Positions 23,754-32,773 of a DNA stretch of 64,000 nt are shown here, one piece after another. Each line of letters opens with the position of its first letter. The stretch's first letter is position 1. The position numbers and the translations under genes were made by a program. The stretch spans positions 1 to 64,000 of the forward strand of contig NZ_BNJJ01000027.1 in NCBI RefSeq assembly GCF_016587435.1. Direction: 5' to 3'. The notes beneath the pieces are model-generated. The model saw only the letters and a program-made list of their open reading frames with translations. It did no database searches and was not told where the DNA came from. The stretch comes from Dictyobacter formicarum. Lineage in GTDB: Bacteria > Chloroflexota > Ktedonobacteria > Ktedonobacterales > Ktedonobacteraceae.

Positions 23754-25787
23754 ATGAAAAAACCGCCGGAGAATGTGTACTGGCTACAAAACGGCAACGA
23801 TAGGCAACAGCAAACGCGTCCTGGCCCTACAGGTCGACCGAACGGGCAAACGCCTCAGCAACGACCATCGAATAATCTCAATAAGTGGCTACTTGCTCTT
23901 GTTGGTATTATGCTTGCCTTGTACATATATAGCATCTTCAGCAATAACTTTGGTAGCGGTGGCAACACACAACGTCTGGATGTGTCGTACACCGATTTCA
24001 TTAATCAGATTCAAGCTAATAATGTAAAAGATGTTACCATTATTGGTAATTCTGATATTGTTGGTACGTTCCAACAGCCGGTAAAAGGTCAGAAGCAGTT
24101 CCATACTTACCAACTGCCAAATAGCGATCCTCAATTGTCACAGGTGCTCTATAACCATAATGTGACCTTTAAGTATCAGCCTCCACAGGATAATTCTATC
24201 TGGCTTAGCCTGGCGATCAATATTCTGCCATGGGTCTTCTTAATTGGACTCTTCTTCTTCTTTACACGCCGGTCGTCGCAAGGCCAGCAGGGCATTTTCA
24301 GCTTTGGCAAGAGCCGCGCGAAAGTGATCCTTGAGGATCGCCCGAGTACGACGTTTGCGGATGTTGCCGGTGTCGATGAGTCAAAATATGAGTTACAGGA
24401 AGTCGTTGAGTTCTTGAAGACACCCCAGAAGTTCCAGCGCCTGGGTGGTAAAATTCCCCGTGGTGTGCTTCTGGTGGGACCTCCGGGAACTGGTAAAACG
24501 TTGCTGGCTCGCGCAGTAGCCGGTGAAGCGGGAGTGCCTTTCTTCTCGATGTCTGGCTCTGAGTTTGTTGAGGTACTGGTTGGTGTTGGTGCCAGCCGTG
24601 TGCGCGATCTGTTCGAGCAGGCTAAGAAGGCTTCACCTAGCATCATCTTTATCGATGAGATTGATGCGGTCGGTCGTCAGCGCGGCTCCAGCATCAATAC
24701 TAATGATGAGCGTGAACAGACTCTGAACCAGTTACTGGTTGAGATGGATGGCTTTGATGCCCGTCAGGCAGTGGTGGTGATTGCCGCGACCAACCGTCCT
24801 GACGGATTAGATCAGGCGCTGTTGCGTCCCGGCCGTTTCGATCGCCGTGTGACCGTCGATCGACCTGACTGGAATGGGCGCCTGGCGATCTTGAAAATTC
24901 ATAGCCGCAAGGTTCCGCTGGCGAGCGATGTCAATCTGGTCACGGTGGCACGTTCTACCACGGGTATGGTGGGTGCCGACCTGGCTAACCTCGTTAATGA
25001 GGCGGCCTTGCTGGCAGCACGCCGAAACCGCGATAATGTGGATCAGCGCTGCTTTGATGAGGCACTGGATAAAATCCTACTGGGTGCTGAGCGTCCATTG
25101 GTACTCAGTGATGAAGATTTGAATGTCACTGCCTACCATGAAGGTGGACATGCTCTGACCGGCCTCTTGCTTGAAGGTACCGATCCTGTTACGAAAGTAA
25201 CAATTGTGCCTCGAGGACAGGCGCTGGGTGTTACCATGTATACGCCCCTGGACGATCGCTACAATTACTCGAAGGAGTATCTGTTAGCACGTATTGTGAC
25301 CGCGCTGGGTGGTCGTGCCGCCGAGAAAGTGATCTTTAATCGCGTCACAACCGGTGCGGAAAACGATCTGCAGCGTGTGACACAGATTGCGCGTCAGATG
25401 GTTACACGCTGGGGCATGAGCGAACGCCTGGGTACGGTCTCTTTTAGCGAACGCGAGAATCCGTTTTCGAGCGGCGGCGATACCGGCGCTCCAACCGATT
25501 ATAGCGAAGAGACGGCTCAGTTGATCGATGAGGAAGTAGATCGCATTGTACGTACCTCTTACGATGAGGCAATCAATCTGCTTACTACGTATCGCACGAC
25601 CCTGGATCGTATCGCTCAGGATCTGCGCCGCTACGAAACTATCGATATTAAACAACTGCACACCATTATGGAAGAGACTGGCGCCCCCATTGCTAAGTCT
25701 CAATTCCAGGCAGGGCAACAGGCTGTTACAACCCTGGCCCCACCGCCTCCTCCAATCGAGCCGGTGGTCCCGCCCGAAGTCCAATAA
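23754..25787 (+). CDS. ftsH: ATP-dependent zinc metalloprotease FtsH
   Basis: Membrane AAA+ protease for quality control of membrane and regulatory proteins. The 677-residue protein has a Gln/Pro/Asn-rich N-terminus, membrane helices at about 44-62 and 146-166, and an extracytoplasmic segment between them. The AAA+ domain has Walker [11 protein letters not shown] (about 242) and Walker [13 protein letters not shown] (about 297), and the zinc-site motif HEGGH (462-466) is intact. The C-terminus is proline-rich. ATG at 23754 is preceded by AGGT only, a modest ribosome binding site. It stands alone and ends at a good terminator. Confidence 0.95.
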   Translation: MKKPPENVYWLQNGNDRQQQTRPGPTGRPNGQTPQQRPSNNLNKWLLALVGIMLALYIYSIFSNNFGSGGNTQRLDVSYTDFINQIQANNVKDVTIIGNSDIVGTFQQPVKGQKQFHTYQLPNSDPQLSQVLYNHNVTFKYQPPQDNSIWLSLAINILPWVFLIGLFFFFTRRSSQGQQGIFSFGKSRAKVILEDRPSTTFADVAGVDESKYELQEVVEFLKTPQKFQRLGGKIPRGVLLVGPPGTGKTLLARAVAGEAGVPFFSMSGSEFVEVLVGVGASRVRDLFEQAKKASPSIIFIDEIDAVGRQRGSSINTNDEREQTLNQLLVEMDGFDARQAVVVIAATNRPDGLDQALLRPGRFDRRVTVDRPDWNGRLAILKIHSRKVPLASDVNLVTVARSTTGMVGADLANLVNEAALLAARRNRDNVDQRCFDEALDKILLGAERPLVLSDEDLNVTAYHEGGHALTGLLLEGTDPVTKVTIVPRGQALGVTMYTPLDDRYNYSKEYLLARIVTALGGRAAEKVIFNRVTTGAENDLQRVTQIARQMVTRWGMSERLGTVSFSERENPFSSGGDTGAPTDYSEETAQLIDEEVDRIVRTSYDEAINLLTTYRTTLDRIAQDLRRYETIDIKQLHTIMEETGAPIAKSQFQAGQQAVTTLAPPPPPIEPVVPPEVQ

Positions 25788-25800
25788 GCAGCTTTGATAA

Positions 25801-25853
25801 AAAGAGAGTCGGCCTACTCACCAGTTACATGGTGAGCGGCCGACTCTCTTTTC
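25801..25853 (+). terminator. Terminator after ftsH
   Basis: AAAGAGAGTCGGCC pairs with GGCCGACTCTCTTT, with an inner CTCACC/GGTGAG stem and an 8-base loop, followed by TTTTC. The symmetric form could also stop the convergent thioesterase transcript. Confidence 0.8.
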
Positions 25854-25889
25854 TTCTGCTGACTATACGGTGGCGATCTGCATGCACAT

Positions 25890-26372
25890 TTATTCTGCTT
25901 TGCTCTCAAAAAAAGCGCGCATCCCCGGGTAATCCTGCATGACTGTGTCTAGTATTTCTGGAGTCAAGGCCATAAATGTTCCCTGCGCTTCTGCCAGCAC
26001 AACGCTTTCATCTTCCGCCAGCGTTAATTTTCCGCTGGCCTGCACCATGCGACCACGTTGTGAGCTCAAAGAGGCCCGAACACGCAGTAAAGGACCATAG
26101 GGAACATAACGTCGATAGCGCACCTCTAGACGTCCTGTCATGGTCCAGGTGGGCTTGTCAGCCAGCACAGACGTTCGATTTAAGGCTTCGTCCAGGACGG
26201 TTGCGATAATACCACCATGAATAACGCCTGGGAAGCCCTGATGCTCCTCACGAGGTTGAAAATCGGATACTACTGTATCATTCTCAGTACGAAACATCAT
26301 GTGCAAGCCGGAAGGATTATTCTGTCCACAGGCAAAACAGCGTTGATAATCTGTCGTATCATTGACATCCAT
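25890..26372 (-). CDS. PaaI-family hotdog thioesterase
   Basis: A 160-residue hotdog-fold protein. An N-terminal CFACGQNNPSGL is typical of the YbgC/PaaI subfamily seen in many Gram-positive and Chloroflexi proteins. The core helix GVIHGGIIATVLDEA carries the HGG motif and the acidic residue expected for acyl-CoA hydrolysis, followed by beta strands (GRLEVRYRRYVP). Its likely role is hydrolysis of acyl- or aryl-CoA thioesters. It is a single gene converging on ftsH. Confidence 0.8.
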   Translation of the reverse strand: MDVNDTTDYQRCFACGQNNPSGLHMMFRTENDTVVSDFQPREEHQGFPGVIHGGIIATVLDEALNRTSVLADKPTWTMTGRLEVRYRRYVPYGPLLRVRASLSSQRGRMVQASGKLTLAEDESVVLAEAQGTFMALTPEILDTVMQDYPGMRAFFESKAE

Positions 26373-26711
26373 AATATTAAAATTAGCTCCTCTTTATATA
26401 GCTTTTCTGAGTCTATCACAAAAATATAACTATGCGAACTCTGAAAGATAGTTTTGCAGAATTGTTACAATGAAATAATAATAATTAGAAAATCATTATT
26501 TATAGCACTTGATATTGTATACTGATAAAATATATTTGCCTCTCAGGTCTGACAAATCCAGGCGTCTCCATCCCTACAATTATACGTATCAAAAGTCCTA
26601 CGTTTAAGGATAGGAATGAGACGGAACCGAGATTTCGTTCGTGTCGTATAAGAGATATTGAGCATATCTTCTATTGCAATTCAAGCACCGTAGCTAGATA
26701 AGGACAAGACT
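26373..26711. other. Intergenic region with promoter-like site and imperfect leader hairpin
   Basis: AT-rich. Besides the promoter candidate at 26509-26536, GTCTC-CATCCCTA near 26570 and TAGGAATGAGAC near 26612 can pair imperfectly, giving a folded leader for the downstream gene. No gene seen. Confidence 0.4.
26509..26536 (+). promoter_or_regulatory. Putative sigma-70 promoter for the 26712 gene
   Basis: TTGATA (26509-26514), 16-base spacer, TATATT (26531-26536). It would make a leader of about 170 nt that includes the imperfect hairpin. Confidence 0.4.
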
Positions 26712-27650
26712 ATGGCAAAGACATATACTCAGGATGCAACAACACCATCTCAAGATGATGCCCTGAAGAAGCGTAAAAAATTGGCCAAAAAAGAGGCCAA
26801 ACTGATGCTCAAAGTTGAGCAAGCTAAGAAAGATGTGCAAAAAGGTGAGCAAAAAATTCACAAGGCCCAGGATAATTTAAAGACCCGTACCGACCGTCTT
26901 CACGACCTTGAAGATGCACTATCTCAACTTCAGACGTCGATCTCAGCCAGGTCTGGTAAGGCCGGCAAAACCGGCAAGACTAGCAAAGCTAACCAAGTTA
27001 GCAAAATCTCCAAAGGCGGCAAGCCAGAAAAAGCGACACAGCCCACTGCTGCTGACGTTATCCAGGCGATAGACATCGGTGATTCTTATCAAGATAATGA
27101 GGCAGTCGAGGCGTTTCATTTATCTTCATTAGAACCAGCTGAAGGTAGTAGCGAGTTGACCGATACGGCTGCTACCGTGAACAACCAGCCTGGATCCAAT
27201 CAGTCAAACGGATATCTATCTGAAGCGCATCATACACCAGCGGTTTCTGAAGAAAAGCATGATAGCAAACCAGAACAGTTGGAATCGACCACCAGCCCTG
27301 CAGTTGAAGATGTGACCATCCAATCTGGCGAGGGCAAGATGCCAATCGAGACAACTGATGAGCATGCGTGGCCGCCCCCTCTAATACGCGAAGAAGTGGC
27401 AGAAGCGATCGAGGAAGAAGCTAAAAACAAACCATCTACAGTAGAGAGCCATACCCAACCATCGGCCTCGATATCCCATGAAGATCTAAATACAAATAAG
27501 CCTACCGATCTTTCGGATACCTCTCCTCGCCATCAGGCGTCGCACAGACGACATACCCATACGTCAGCCAGTCACCAGTCTGATGAGAAGAATCAGGAAC
27601 CACTACAGGAAAAAACTGAGGATACACACCACGAGGAAAACAACCACTGA
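26712..27650 (+). CDS. Hypothetical coiled-coil and disordered protein
   Basis: Not a recognised family. The 312-residue product begins with a Lys-rich amphipathic segment (about 15-80) with heptad-like spacing ending in LHDLEDALSQLQTS, probably a coiled coil. A Gly/Lys/Thr-rich basic stretch (about 80-110) comes next, and then about 200 residues of acidic, Ser/Thr/Pro/His-rich low-complexity sequence. There is no membrane helix or signal peptide. The basic region could bind nucleic acid, but this is only inference. AAGGACAAG lies just before the ATG. It is transcribed alone and ends in a symmetric terminator. Confidence 0.6.
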   Translation: MAKTYTQDATTPSQDDALKKRKKLAKKEAKLMLKVEQAKKDVQKGEQKIHKAQDNLKTRTDRLHDLEDALSQLQTSISARSGKAGKTGKTSKANQVSKISKGGKPEKATQPTAADVIQAIDIGDSYQDNEAVEAFHLSSLEPAEGSSELTDTAATVNNQPGSNQSNGYLSEAHHTPAVSEEKHDSKPEQLESTTSPAVEDVTIQSGEGKMPIETTDEHAWPPPLIREEVAEAIEEEAKNKPSTVESHTQPSASISHEDLNTNKPTDLSDTSPRHQASHRRHTHTSASHQSDEKNQEPLQEKTEDTHHEENNH

Positions 27651-27690
27651 TCCTTAGTCGCAGGTAAAAATGTGACCTGCTGAAGCATTA

Positions 27691-27743
27691 TTGAACAAAG
27701 AAGTGGCCCGTCTTATAACAGACGGGGCCACTTCTTTGTTCAA
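27691..27743. terminator. Bidirectional terminator, 22-bp stem
   Basis: Arms at 27691-27712 and 27721-27743 pair over 22 bp with a single bulged base and an 8-base loop. It lies between two convergent genes and can serve both. Confidence 0.75.
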
Positions 27744-27775
27744 CCTCTAAATGCTACACACATGCTCTCATCTAA

Positions 27776-28618
27776 TTACGATCGAGCGGGTTGATGAGAT
27801 CCGTGATTTGATGGCTGTGGGTCCAGCATCTGCTCGCCTGGCTTACGCGTTTTTGGAGCTAACACGCCACGGCCCTTCAAAAACATATAGAGCCAGAGTG
27901 CCAATCCTAGCAACAAACCACCAAACAGATATCCACCCAGTACATCACTGGCCCAGTGATCTCCCAGGTAGATGCGGGAGGGGCCAACCAGAACCACGAA
28001 GAAGGCAGGAATAATCAACAAGGCATAGTTCCACCAGCGGTTTCTTTTGAACAAGATTAACCCTAGCGAGAATATTAACCCCCAGAAGGCAACATAAGAC
28101 ATCACGTGACCGCTGGGAAAGCTTTGTCCTGTAGCTCTTTGAAAAACCTCTACCAGGTTGGCGTTTGGACGCGGTCGACTGACGATATATTTCAGAAGTA
28201 TATTCAAAAGTGTAGAAACTGCTGAGAGGCCAATGATGAAGAGAGCCTCCAGGCGCAAGCGTACTACCCAGAAGGCCAGGGCGGTCAATACGATCAGTGC
28301 AAAAAATAGTATTGACTGGTTGCCCAGATAGCTTACCGCAACCATCAGGTTACTCAGGATCGGTTTTTTGCTCTCCTGGAACTCTTTTGTAATTACAACA
28401 TCAACCGAAAGAATGGGATGGACGTGTACAAACCAGGCCAGTGCTGAAAAAGCCGCAAAAATAATCAGGTACGCAGCAATGAGAAATTGGGTGCGCCGTG
28501 AAACCATATACCATGGTTCTCGGCTCTCGGTTACTTCTTGCTGGACTTTTTCTACCTTGTCTTGCACATTGTTTTGTATCTGCTCATTGGCTGGCTTCTC
28601 CTGCTTCATATTTGCCAC
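27776..28618 (-). CDS. PAP2-family phosphatase (lipid phosphatase-like membrane protein)
   Basis: The 280-residue protein has a charged N-terminal tail (about 35 residues), then about six membrane helices. The three phosphatase signatures are present in order: C1 KYIVSRPRP, C2 FPSGHVMSY and C3 SRIYLGDHWASDVLGG with catalytic His and Asp. Enzymes of this class dephosphorylate phosphatidic acid, undecaprenyl pyrophosphate or related lipids on the outer face of the membrane. The gene is monocistronic. Confidence 0.88.
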   Translation of the reverse strand: MANMKQEKPANEQIQNNVQDKVEKVQQEVTESREPWYMVSRRTQFLIAAYLIIFAAFSALAWFVHVHPILSVDVVITKEFQESKKPILSNLMVAVSYLGNQSILFFALIVLTALAFWVVRLRLEALFIIGLSAVSTLLNILLKYIVSRPRPNANLVEVFQRATGQSFPSGHVMSYVAFWGLIFSLGLILFKRNRWWNYALLIIPAFFVVLVGPSRIYLGDHWASDVLGGYLFGGLLLGLALWLYMFLKGRGVLAPKTRKPGEQMLDPQPSNHGSHQPARS

Positions 28619-28780
28619 CTCTCACTAATTAACCCATTTATTATATATCACATGCTTAACTGTTCTTTAAGGACTATAGTTGTCTCGGATACTTTGATTA
28701 CGCGAGACTCAACTAAACGGTTTCTTAATCACCAGACAATTTTATCATTCGGTGGTATCTTCAAAACTTGCTGTCAGGAG

Positions 28781-28789
28781 TGCTATCAT
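28781..28789 (+). promoter_or_regulatory. Extended -10 element before the GNAT gene
   Basis: TGCTATCAT, the same extended -10 form found before clpP; no convincing -35. The leader would be about 55 nt. Confidence 0.35.
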
Positions 28790-28848
28790 ACAAAGGTATA
28801 TAAAAAATTACGTGTAGCATTCATCAATTAAATCATTGGGGAGTTTCA

Positions 28849-29733
28849 ATGTCACAAATAGAAATCCGACCGGCGCTGGCTGGTGATCGCGAGCCTGTAC
28901 TGGCATTTTGTGCCAGTACCTGGGAATGGGGGGATTATATTGACCAGGTCTGGGATGATTGGATGGAAAATCTTGCAGGACAGCTTCTGGTGGCGACGGT
29001 GGATCAGCAACTTGCCGGTATAGTGCATATTCAGCTGCTCAATGAGACGGAGTCGTGGTTGGAGGGCTTACGGGTCAATCCAGATTATCGCCGGCAGGGG
29101 CTGGCTCGGGCCTTAAATGAAGCGGCGATGGTTGAAGCGATGCGCCGAGGCGCCACGACCATCCGACTGGCGGTTGACTCGCATAACGTGGCATCGATTG
29201 AGCTTTCAGAAAGCATGCATATGCGCCGGGTGGGTGATTTTGCTCTATATACAGCCCGGCCTTTCACCACACCTCCTTCTCGCGCACCTCAACAGCCGGT
29301 CCGGCTGGCTACGCTGGAAGATCTGGATATGATCATTGACTATTTGAATGCTTCCAACATTTTTCCTCTGGTGGGTGGGCTCTATTATGTGAAGTTTCAA
29401 GCACTCCCGATTACGGCCGAGTTTCTGGAGCAAAAAATTAATAGTCAGCAGATCTATCTCTTACAGCGTTGGGAACGCCTGGATGGGCTGGCCATTGCTG
29501 AGATTCGCCGGGAGAATCAGCAGCAACGCCTCTCGGTTGGCTATCTGGATGGCACAACTATAGAGGCCATCAGCTTTATTGCCTATAATTTGCGTCGCCA
29601 TCTCTCTGAGCTACAGTTGGAACAGGTGCGCGTGTATGCCCCGGAAACGTTGCTGATCCATGATGCATTCGCTGGCGTTGAATACGATACCGACCATGCT
29701 ATTTTCTGTACCTATGAGCGTAGCCTGGAATAG
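28849..29733 (+). CDS. GNAT-family N-acetyltransferase
   Basis: The 294-residue protein has a full GNAT domain in the first 140 residues: IEIRPALAGDREPVLAF, then WLEGLRVNPDYRRQGLARAL, where the Arg-Arg-Gln-Gly-Leu-Ala loop binds acetyl-CoA pyrophosphate, and ATTIRLAVDSHNVASI. The remaining about 150 residues form a second, less conserved domain that may be a degenerate GNAT copy (TLEDLDMIIDYLNAS, GLYYVKFQALP). The acceptor substrate is unknown. GGGGAG precedes the ATG. It is followed by copy D of the multi-hairpin element. Confidence 0.82.
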   Translation: MSQIEIRPALAGDREPVLAFCASTWEWGDYIDQVWDDWMENLAGQLLVATVDQQLAGIVHIQLLNETESWLEGLRVNPDYRRQGLARALNEAAMVEAMRRGATTIRLAVDSHNVASIELSESMHMRRVGDFALYTARPFTTPPSRAPQQPVRLATLEDLDMIIDYLNASNIFPLVGGLYYVKFQALPITAEFLEQKINSQQIYLLQRWERLDGLAIAEIRRENQQQRLSVGYLDGTTIEAISFIAYNLRRHLSELQLEQVRVYAPETLLIHDAFAGVEYDTDHAIFCTYERSLE

Positions 29734-29750
29734 TGCAGCACATACGAGTC

Positions 29751-29856
29751 GCACCTGCAGTGCTCAGAACAGTGAACGGGTGTGCAGGACGCGCGCAATG
29801 CGCGCGTCCTGCACACCCGCTAAAAAAGGTTCAACTGCGCATGCGGATGTCCGCAT
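29751..29856 (+). repeat. Multi-hairpin intergenic element, copy D
   Basis: Small hairpin GCAC-CTGCA-GTGC (29751-29763) with GTGCTCA (29760-29766), a perfect 20-bp hairpin with 3-base loop (arms 29777-29796 and 29800-29819), a run of A, then ATGCGGA-TG-TCCGCAT (29841-29856). It lies between the GNAT gene and the convergent FabH-like gene, so it may also act as a terminator. Confidence 0.55.
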
Positions 29857-29875
29857 GGTGATGCCCAGTCAGGTA

Positions 29876-31123
29876 TTATGCTAACTCTAGCGCTGCCTCG
29901 GGATGCTTTAAACCATGGAAACGTAAAAGCCAGCAGCCATAGTTCAAGCCGCCACCAACCGCAGGCAAGGCCAGCCATTGACCATCGCTCAGTTTTCCCT
30001 GGCGTAAGAGCTCAACCATGGCCAGAGCAATACTGGCGTTTGAGAGGTTGCCATAGTAGCGAAAGTTGTCGACCAGTTTGTCCATCGTCGCTTCGGGCCA
30101 TCCAAAATCACGAATAAGCAGTTCGCCCATACGGTGCGTAATACGCGAGTTAGCCTGGTGCGGTATAATATACGCCAGCTCTTCATGATTGAGATCGGCA
30201 TGGCGGCACAATGCATCTACACACTCTGCCATAGCGCGTGGTGCTTCGCGGTAAACCTCTTTACCGTTCATTTTGGTATACCCAACCATGTACTGCGATA
30301 GTATCTGGTTGAGTTCCTCACCACGACCCTCGTTGTATAGCTGGCAGATCTTCATATCTACTTCGGCCATCTCAACAGAATCTTTGCGTAGTGGAGTTTG
30401 ATAGAGGAGCGCCTGTGCCTGGCGGGCATCCGAACCGTTGATGACATAGGTGTCTTCGTCGCCACGCTCAATAACAAAGGCTGCGGCCCCTTCTCCAAAT
30501 AGAGAACTGGTTTTCCAGTCTAATACATGCATAATATTGGGCAAGAGGGCCTCGGTAGCAACCAGTAGGACGCGCTTGGCCGTGCTGGCGGCCAGAATTT
30601 CAGCTGCTACCTGGAAACCTTCTGCCTGACAGGCACAGGCACCTTTTAACATGGTTGAGCGTAAAGGCCCTAACCCTAACCGGTGCGTGACCATACCGGC
30701 AATGGTAGGAAAAGCGTCGTTGTCGGAAGATGAAATACCAACGACCGTATCAATATCACTGGCCTGTAAACCCGCGCTGGCCAGGGCCCGCTCGGCCGCA
30801 TTCACTGCCATATCCACCAGTGATTCTTCCTGGGGGGCAGTTTTGTCCTCAATCAAACCAGGTGCGTCCGCACCAGCCATTTCACGGCATAATGCCAGTG
30901 TGCTGGTACGCACATGGCGGGTTTCTAGACCCGTCACGCGCTCCAGATCCTCTGCTCGACGCGGACTCCCAAGGCGCGTAGAAATATAGGCAAAAAATTC
31001 ATTGGTAATCACGCCTTTGGGCACATAGGTACCGAGACCCACCAGTCGCACTTTAGCCTGGGTAAAAATATGCGGTATAACAAATGAGTAATGTGGCCAC
31101 TGGCCAGCATCGGTGCGTGTCAT
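29876..31123 (-). CDS. 3-oxoacyl-ACP synthase III (FabH)-like condensing enzyme
   Basis: Thiolase-fold condensing enzyme of about 415 residues. The nucleophile Cys lies in KGACACQAEGF, the His in IIPHQANSRI and the Asn in YYGNLSNASI, so the Cys-His-Asn set is complete. It is longer than E. coli FabH (317), with an extra segment around the sequence YNEGRGEELNQILSQYM, so it may act on unusual acyl chains rather than start ordinary fatty-acid synthesis. The start is taken as ATG 31123, with GGAGG 11 bases upstream, rather than an upstream alternative at 31174. No fab operon is adjacent. TGGTATACT at 31177-31185 on the minus strand is a possible extended -10 promoter. Confidence 0.8.
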   Translation of the reverse strand: MTRTDAGQWPHYSFVIPHIFTQAKVRLVGLGTYVPKGVITNEFFAYISTRLGSPRRAEDLERVTGLETRHVRTSTLALCREMAGADAPGLIEDKTAPQEESLVDMAVNAAERALASAGLQASDIDTVVGISSSDNDAFPTIAGMVTHRLGLGPLRSTMLKGACACQAEGFQVAAEILAASTAKRVLLVATEALLPNIMHVLDWKTSSLFGEGAAAFVIERGDEDTYVINGSDARQAQALLYQTPLRKDSVEMAEVDMKICQLYNEGRGEELNQILSQYMVGYTKMNGKEVYREAPRAMAECVDALCRHADLNHEELAYIIPHQANSRITHRMGELLIRDFGWPEATMDKLVDNFRYYGNLSNASIALAMVELLRQGKLSDGQWLALPAVGGGLNYGCWLLRFHGLKHPEAALELA

Positions 31124-31226
31124 TGAATACAAAACCTCCAATAGTGAGGATAATAAGAGCCTGTAAATTCCCACTTAGTATACCATATTGTGCGCAATTG
31201 AAATAAAAACTATGCCCAAAAGTAAG

Positions 31227-31254
31227 AAACCAGGCGCCCTTTGGCACCTGGTTT
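31227..31254 (-). terminator. Terminator after the zinc-ribbon gene
   Basis: AAACCAGG-C-GCC pairs with GGC-A-CCTGGTTT around a 4-base loop with a single mismatch; T-rich sequence follows on the minus strand. Confidence 0.6.
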
Positions 31255-31294
31255 TGGGAACAAATACGTTAACTATTCTGTTTGGGATAATAAA

Positions 31295-31696
31295 TTACCA
31301 GCGATCCCGGCGATCTCTACGGTCGCGGCGGTCGCGGTCACCACTGTAGCTATTGCTGCTACTGTAGCTGCGGTAGTCATCCCGGCGTGGCTGTGAGGCA
31401 CGCAGAGACTGAAAACAATCACTACAATAAACTGGTCGATCTTCGCGTGGAATAAACGGTACGGTCGTTGTGCGTCCACAAGTGGCACAGACCGCTTCGT
31501 GCTGCTCACGTGGGGCGCGTGGAGCACCGGATTGCTGGCCGCCTCGGCGTGCTGCGCGGCAGCTTGGGCAACGGGATGGAGAATTGGCCAAACCTTTGCT
31601 AGCGTAAAATTCCTGTTCACCGGCTGTAAATGTAAACTCACTACCACAGTCACGGCAAACAAGCACACGATCCCGATAGCCCTCGTTAAACATCAT
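31295..31696 (-). CDS. Tandem zinc-ribbon protein with Arg/Asp-rich tail
   Basis: The 133-residue protein contains two CXXC...CXXC zinc-ribbon units. The first spans CRDCGSEFTFTAGEQEFY to CPSCR, a signature of the widespread probable zinc-binding (zf-trcl) family. The second spans CATCGRTTTVPF to YCSDC. The C-terminal 35 residues are Ser/Tyr/Asn then repeated Asp-Arg, a disordered tail like those of RNA-binding proteins. Its function is not known. Two adjacent Met codons begin the frame and GAAGGGG lies just upstream. Confidence 0.75.
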   Translation of the reverse strand: MMFNEGYRDRVLVCRDCGSEFTFTAGEQEFYASKGLANSPSRCPSCRAARRGGQQSGAPRAPREQHEAVCATCGRTTTVPFIPREDRPVYCSDCFQSLRASQPRRDDYRSYSSSNSYSGDRDRRDRRDRRDRW

Positions 31697-32016
31697 GGGT
31701 ATTACTTCCCCTTCTTCGGTTACACACGTTCCATCTTATACGACTTATACTACAGCGCAGCGGCATATAGAATAGGAGTGTACATATTTCTTCCACACAT
31801 AGAAATAACGATATACATCTCCTGGTGGTTGTCAGGTTGTGATTCCTATGCTACCGGAAGACGGAACGGGAGCCGGGGGCTGGATTTACATACCAAACGG
31901 GATTTTTCCCTAACCACTTATTTCATTGTAACATATTCACTATAAAAATGCAGTATATCCTTGACCTCAATGCTAGGATATAATTATATTTCTATTGTGG
32001 GTGCCGGAGGAATACC
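31697..32016. other. Intergenic region between divergent genes
   Basis: No supported gene. TTGACC at 31961-31966 followed by TATAAT at 31979-31984 has only a 12-base spacer, while TTATAT 17 bases after TTGACC would be a better-spaced -10 for the MBL gene. Nothing else was recognised. Confidence 0.35.
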
Positions 32017-32763
32017 TTGAACTCTGACTACACTGACTATTCATCAGACAGGGAACATATGCTTCACGCACGCCGGGTCCATACTATTACTGATCGTTTT
32101 TCGATGGCAAATACCTACCTGATCGATGAAGAACGTATGGTGGTGGTAGATCCCGGTACTGAACTTAATGTGCAGCAGTTACAGTTCTATCTGCAGCATT
32201 TTTTGCATCGCCCGTTGCAGCAGATCGATCTGATTGTGCTGACCCATCTTCATCCAGATCATACTTCGGGGGTTGAGATGCTACGCAGAATCTGTGGTGC
32301 TCCTGTCGCGGCTTCTGCGGTGGCGCGTAATTTGATCCTGCAACAACACGGCGAATTGCATAGCTCTTCGATCGCTCATCTGGCCGAGCATATTTTAGCC
32401 GGGCCTCTACAACATGTAGATCTGTTCCCACCTGTGTATGAGCGCCAGTATAAACTGGTGGATATCTGGTTGGAAGATGTGGCGGGGTTACCTGGACATC
32501 CTGAGTGGCGCGTTATCTCTAGCCCGGGGCATACTCCTGATAGCCTTTGTCTCTATAACCCTTTTACTCAGGAGCTCTTATGTGGTGATACCGTAATTAC
32601 AATTCAGGGAGGAGCCCCTTTATTGCGTGGCAGCGCTAATCGCCGGCAGTTGAATGAGACGCTGCGTGTCTTGCGTAGTTTACAGGTTCACTATCTCTAT
32701 CCCGGCCACGGCCGTCCTATTCTAGCTCTGCACCCTCTCACCAATATAGATGTGGAATGGTAG
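32017..32763 (+). CDS. MBL-fold metallo-hydrolase
   Basis: The 248-residue protein has the metallo-beta-lactamase fold metal motif THLHPDHTSG (about residues 75-84), a second ligand His in ISSPGHTPDSL, the bridging Asp in LLCGDTV and the terminal His in YPGHGRPI. Such enzymes include glyoxalase II-like thioesterases and lactonases. The start is TTG at 32017, 6 bases after CGGAGG; the first in-frame ATG lies 14 codons later (32059) without a ribosome binding site. It converges on the FHA-domain gene, with only 10 bases between. Confidence 0.85.
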   Translation: MNSDYTDYSSDREHMLHARRVHTITDRFSMANTYLIDEERMVVVDPGTELNVQQLQFYLQHFLHRPLQQIDLIVLTHLHPDHTSGVEMLRRICGAPVAASAVARNLILQQHGELHSSSIAHLAEHILAGPLQHVDLFPPVYERQYKLVDIWLEDVAGLPGHPEWRVISSPGHTPDSLCLYNPFTQELLCGDTVITIQGGAPLLRGSANRRQLNETLRVLRSLQVHYLYPGHGRPILALHPLTNIDVEW

Positions 32764-32773
32764 CTCCGATAGT

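Noticed and set aside
23345..23803. 152-codon open frame over the hairpin element before ftsH
   Set aside because: It runs through perfect hairpins and terminal repeats, overlaps the ftsH start in another frame and has no family resemblance.
31499..31945. 148-codon plus-strand frame opposite the zinc-ribbon gene
   Set aside because: Antisense shadow of a recognisable protein and continuing into AT-rich non-coding sequence.
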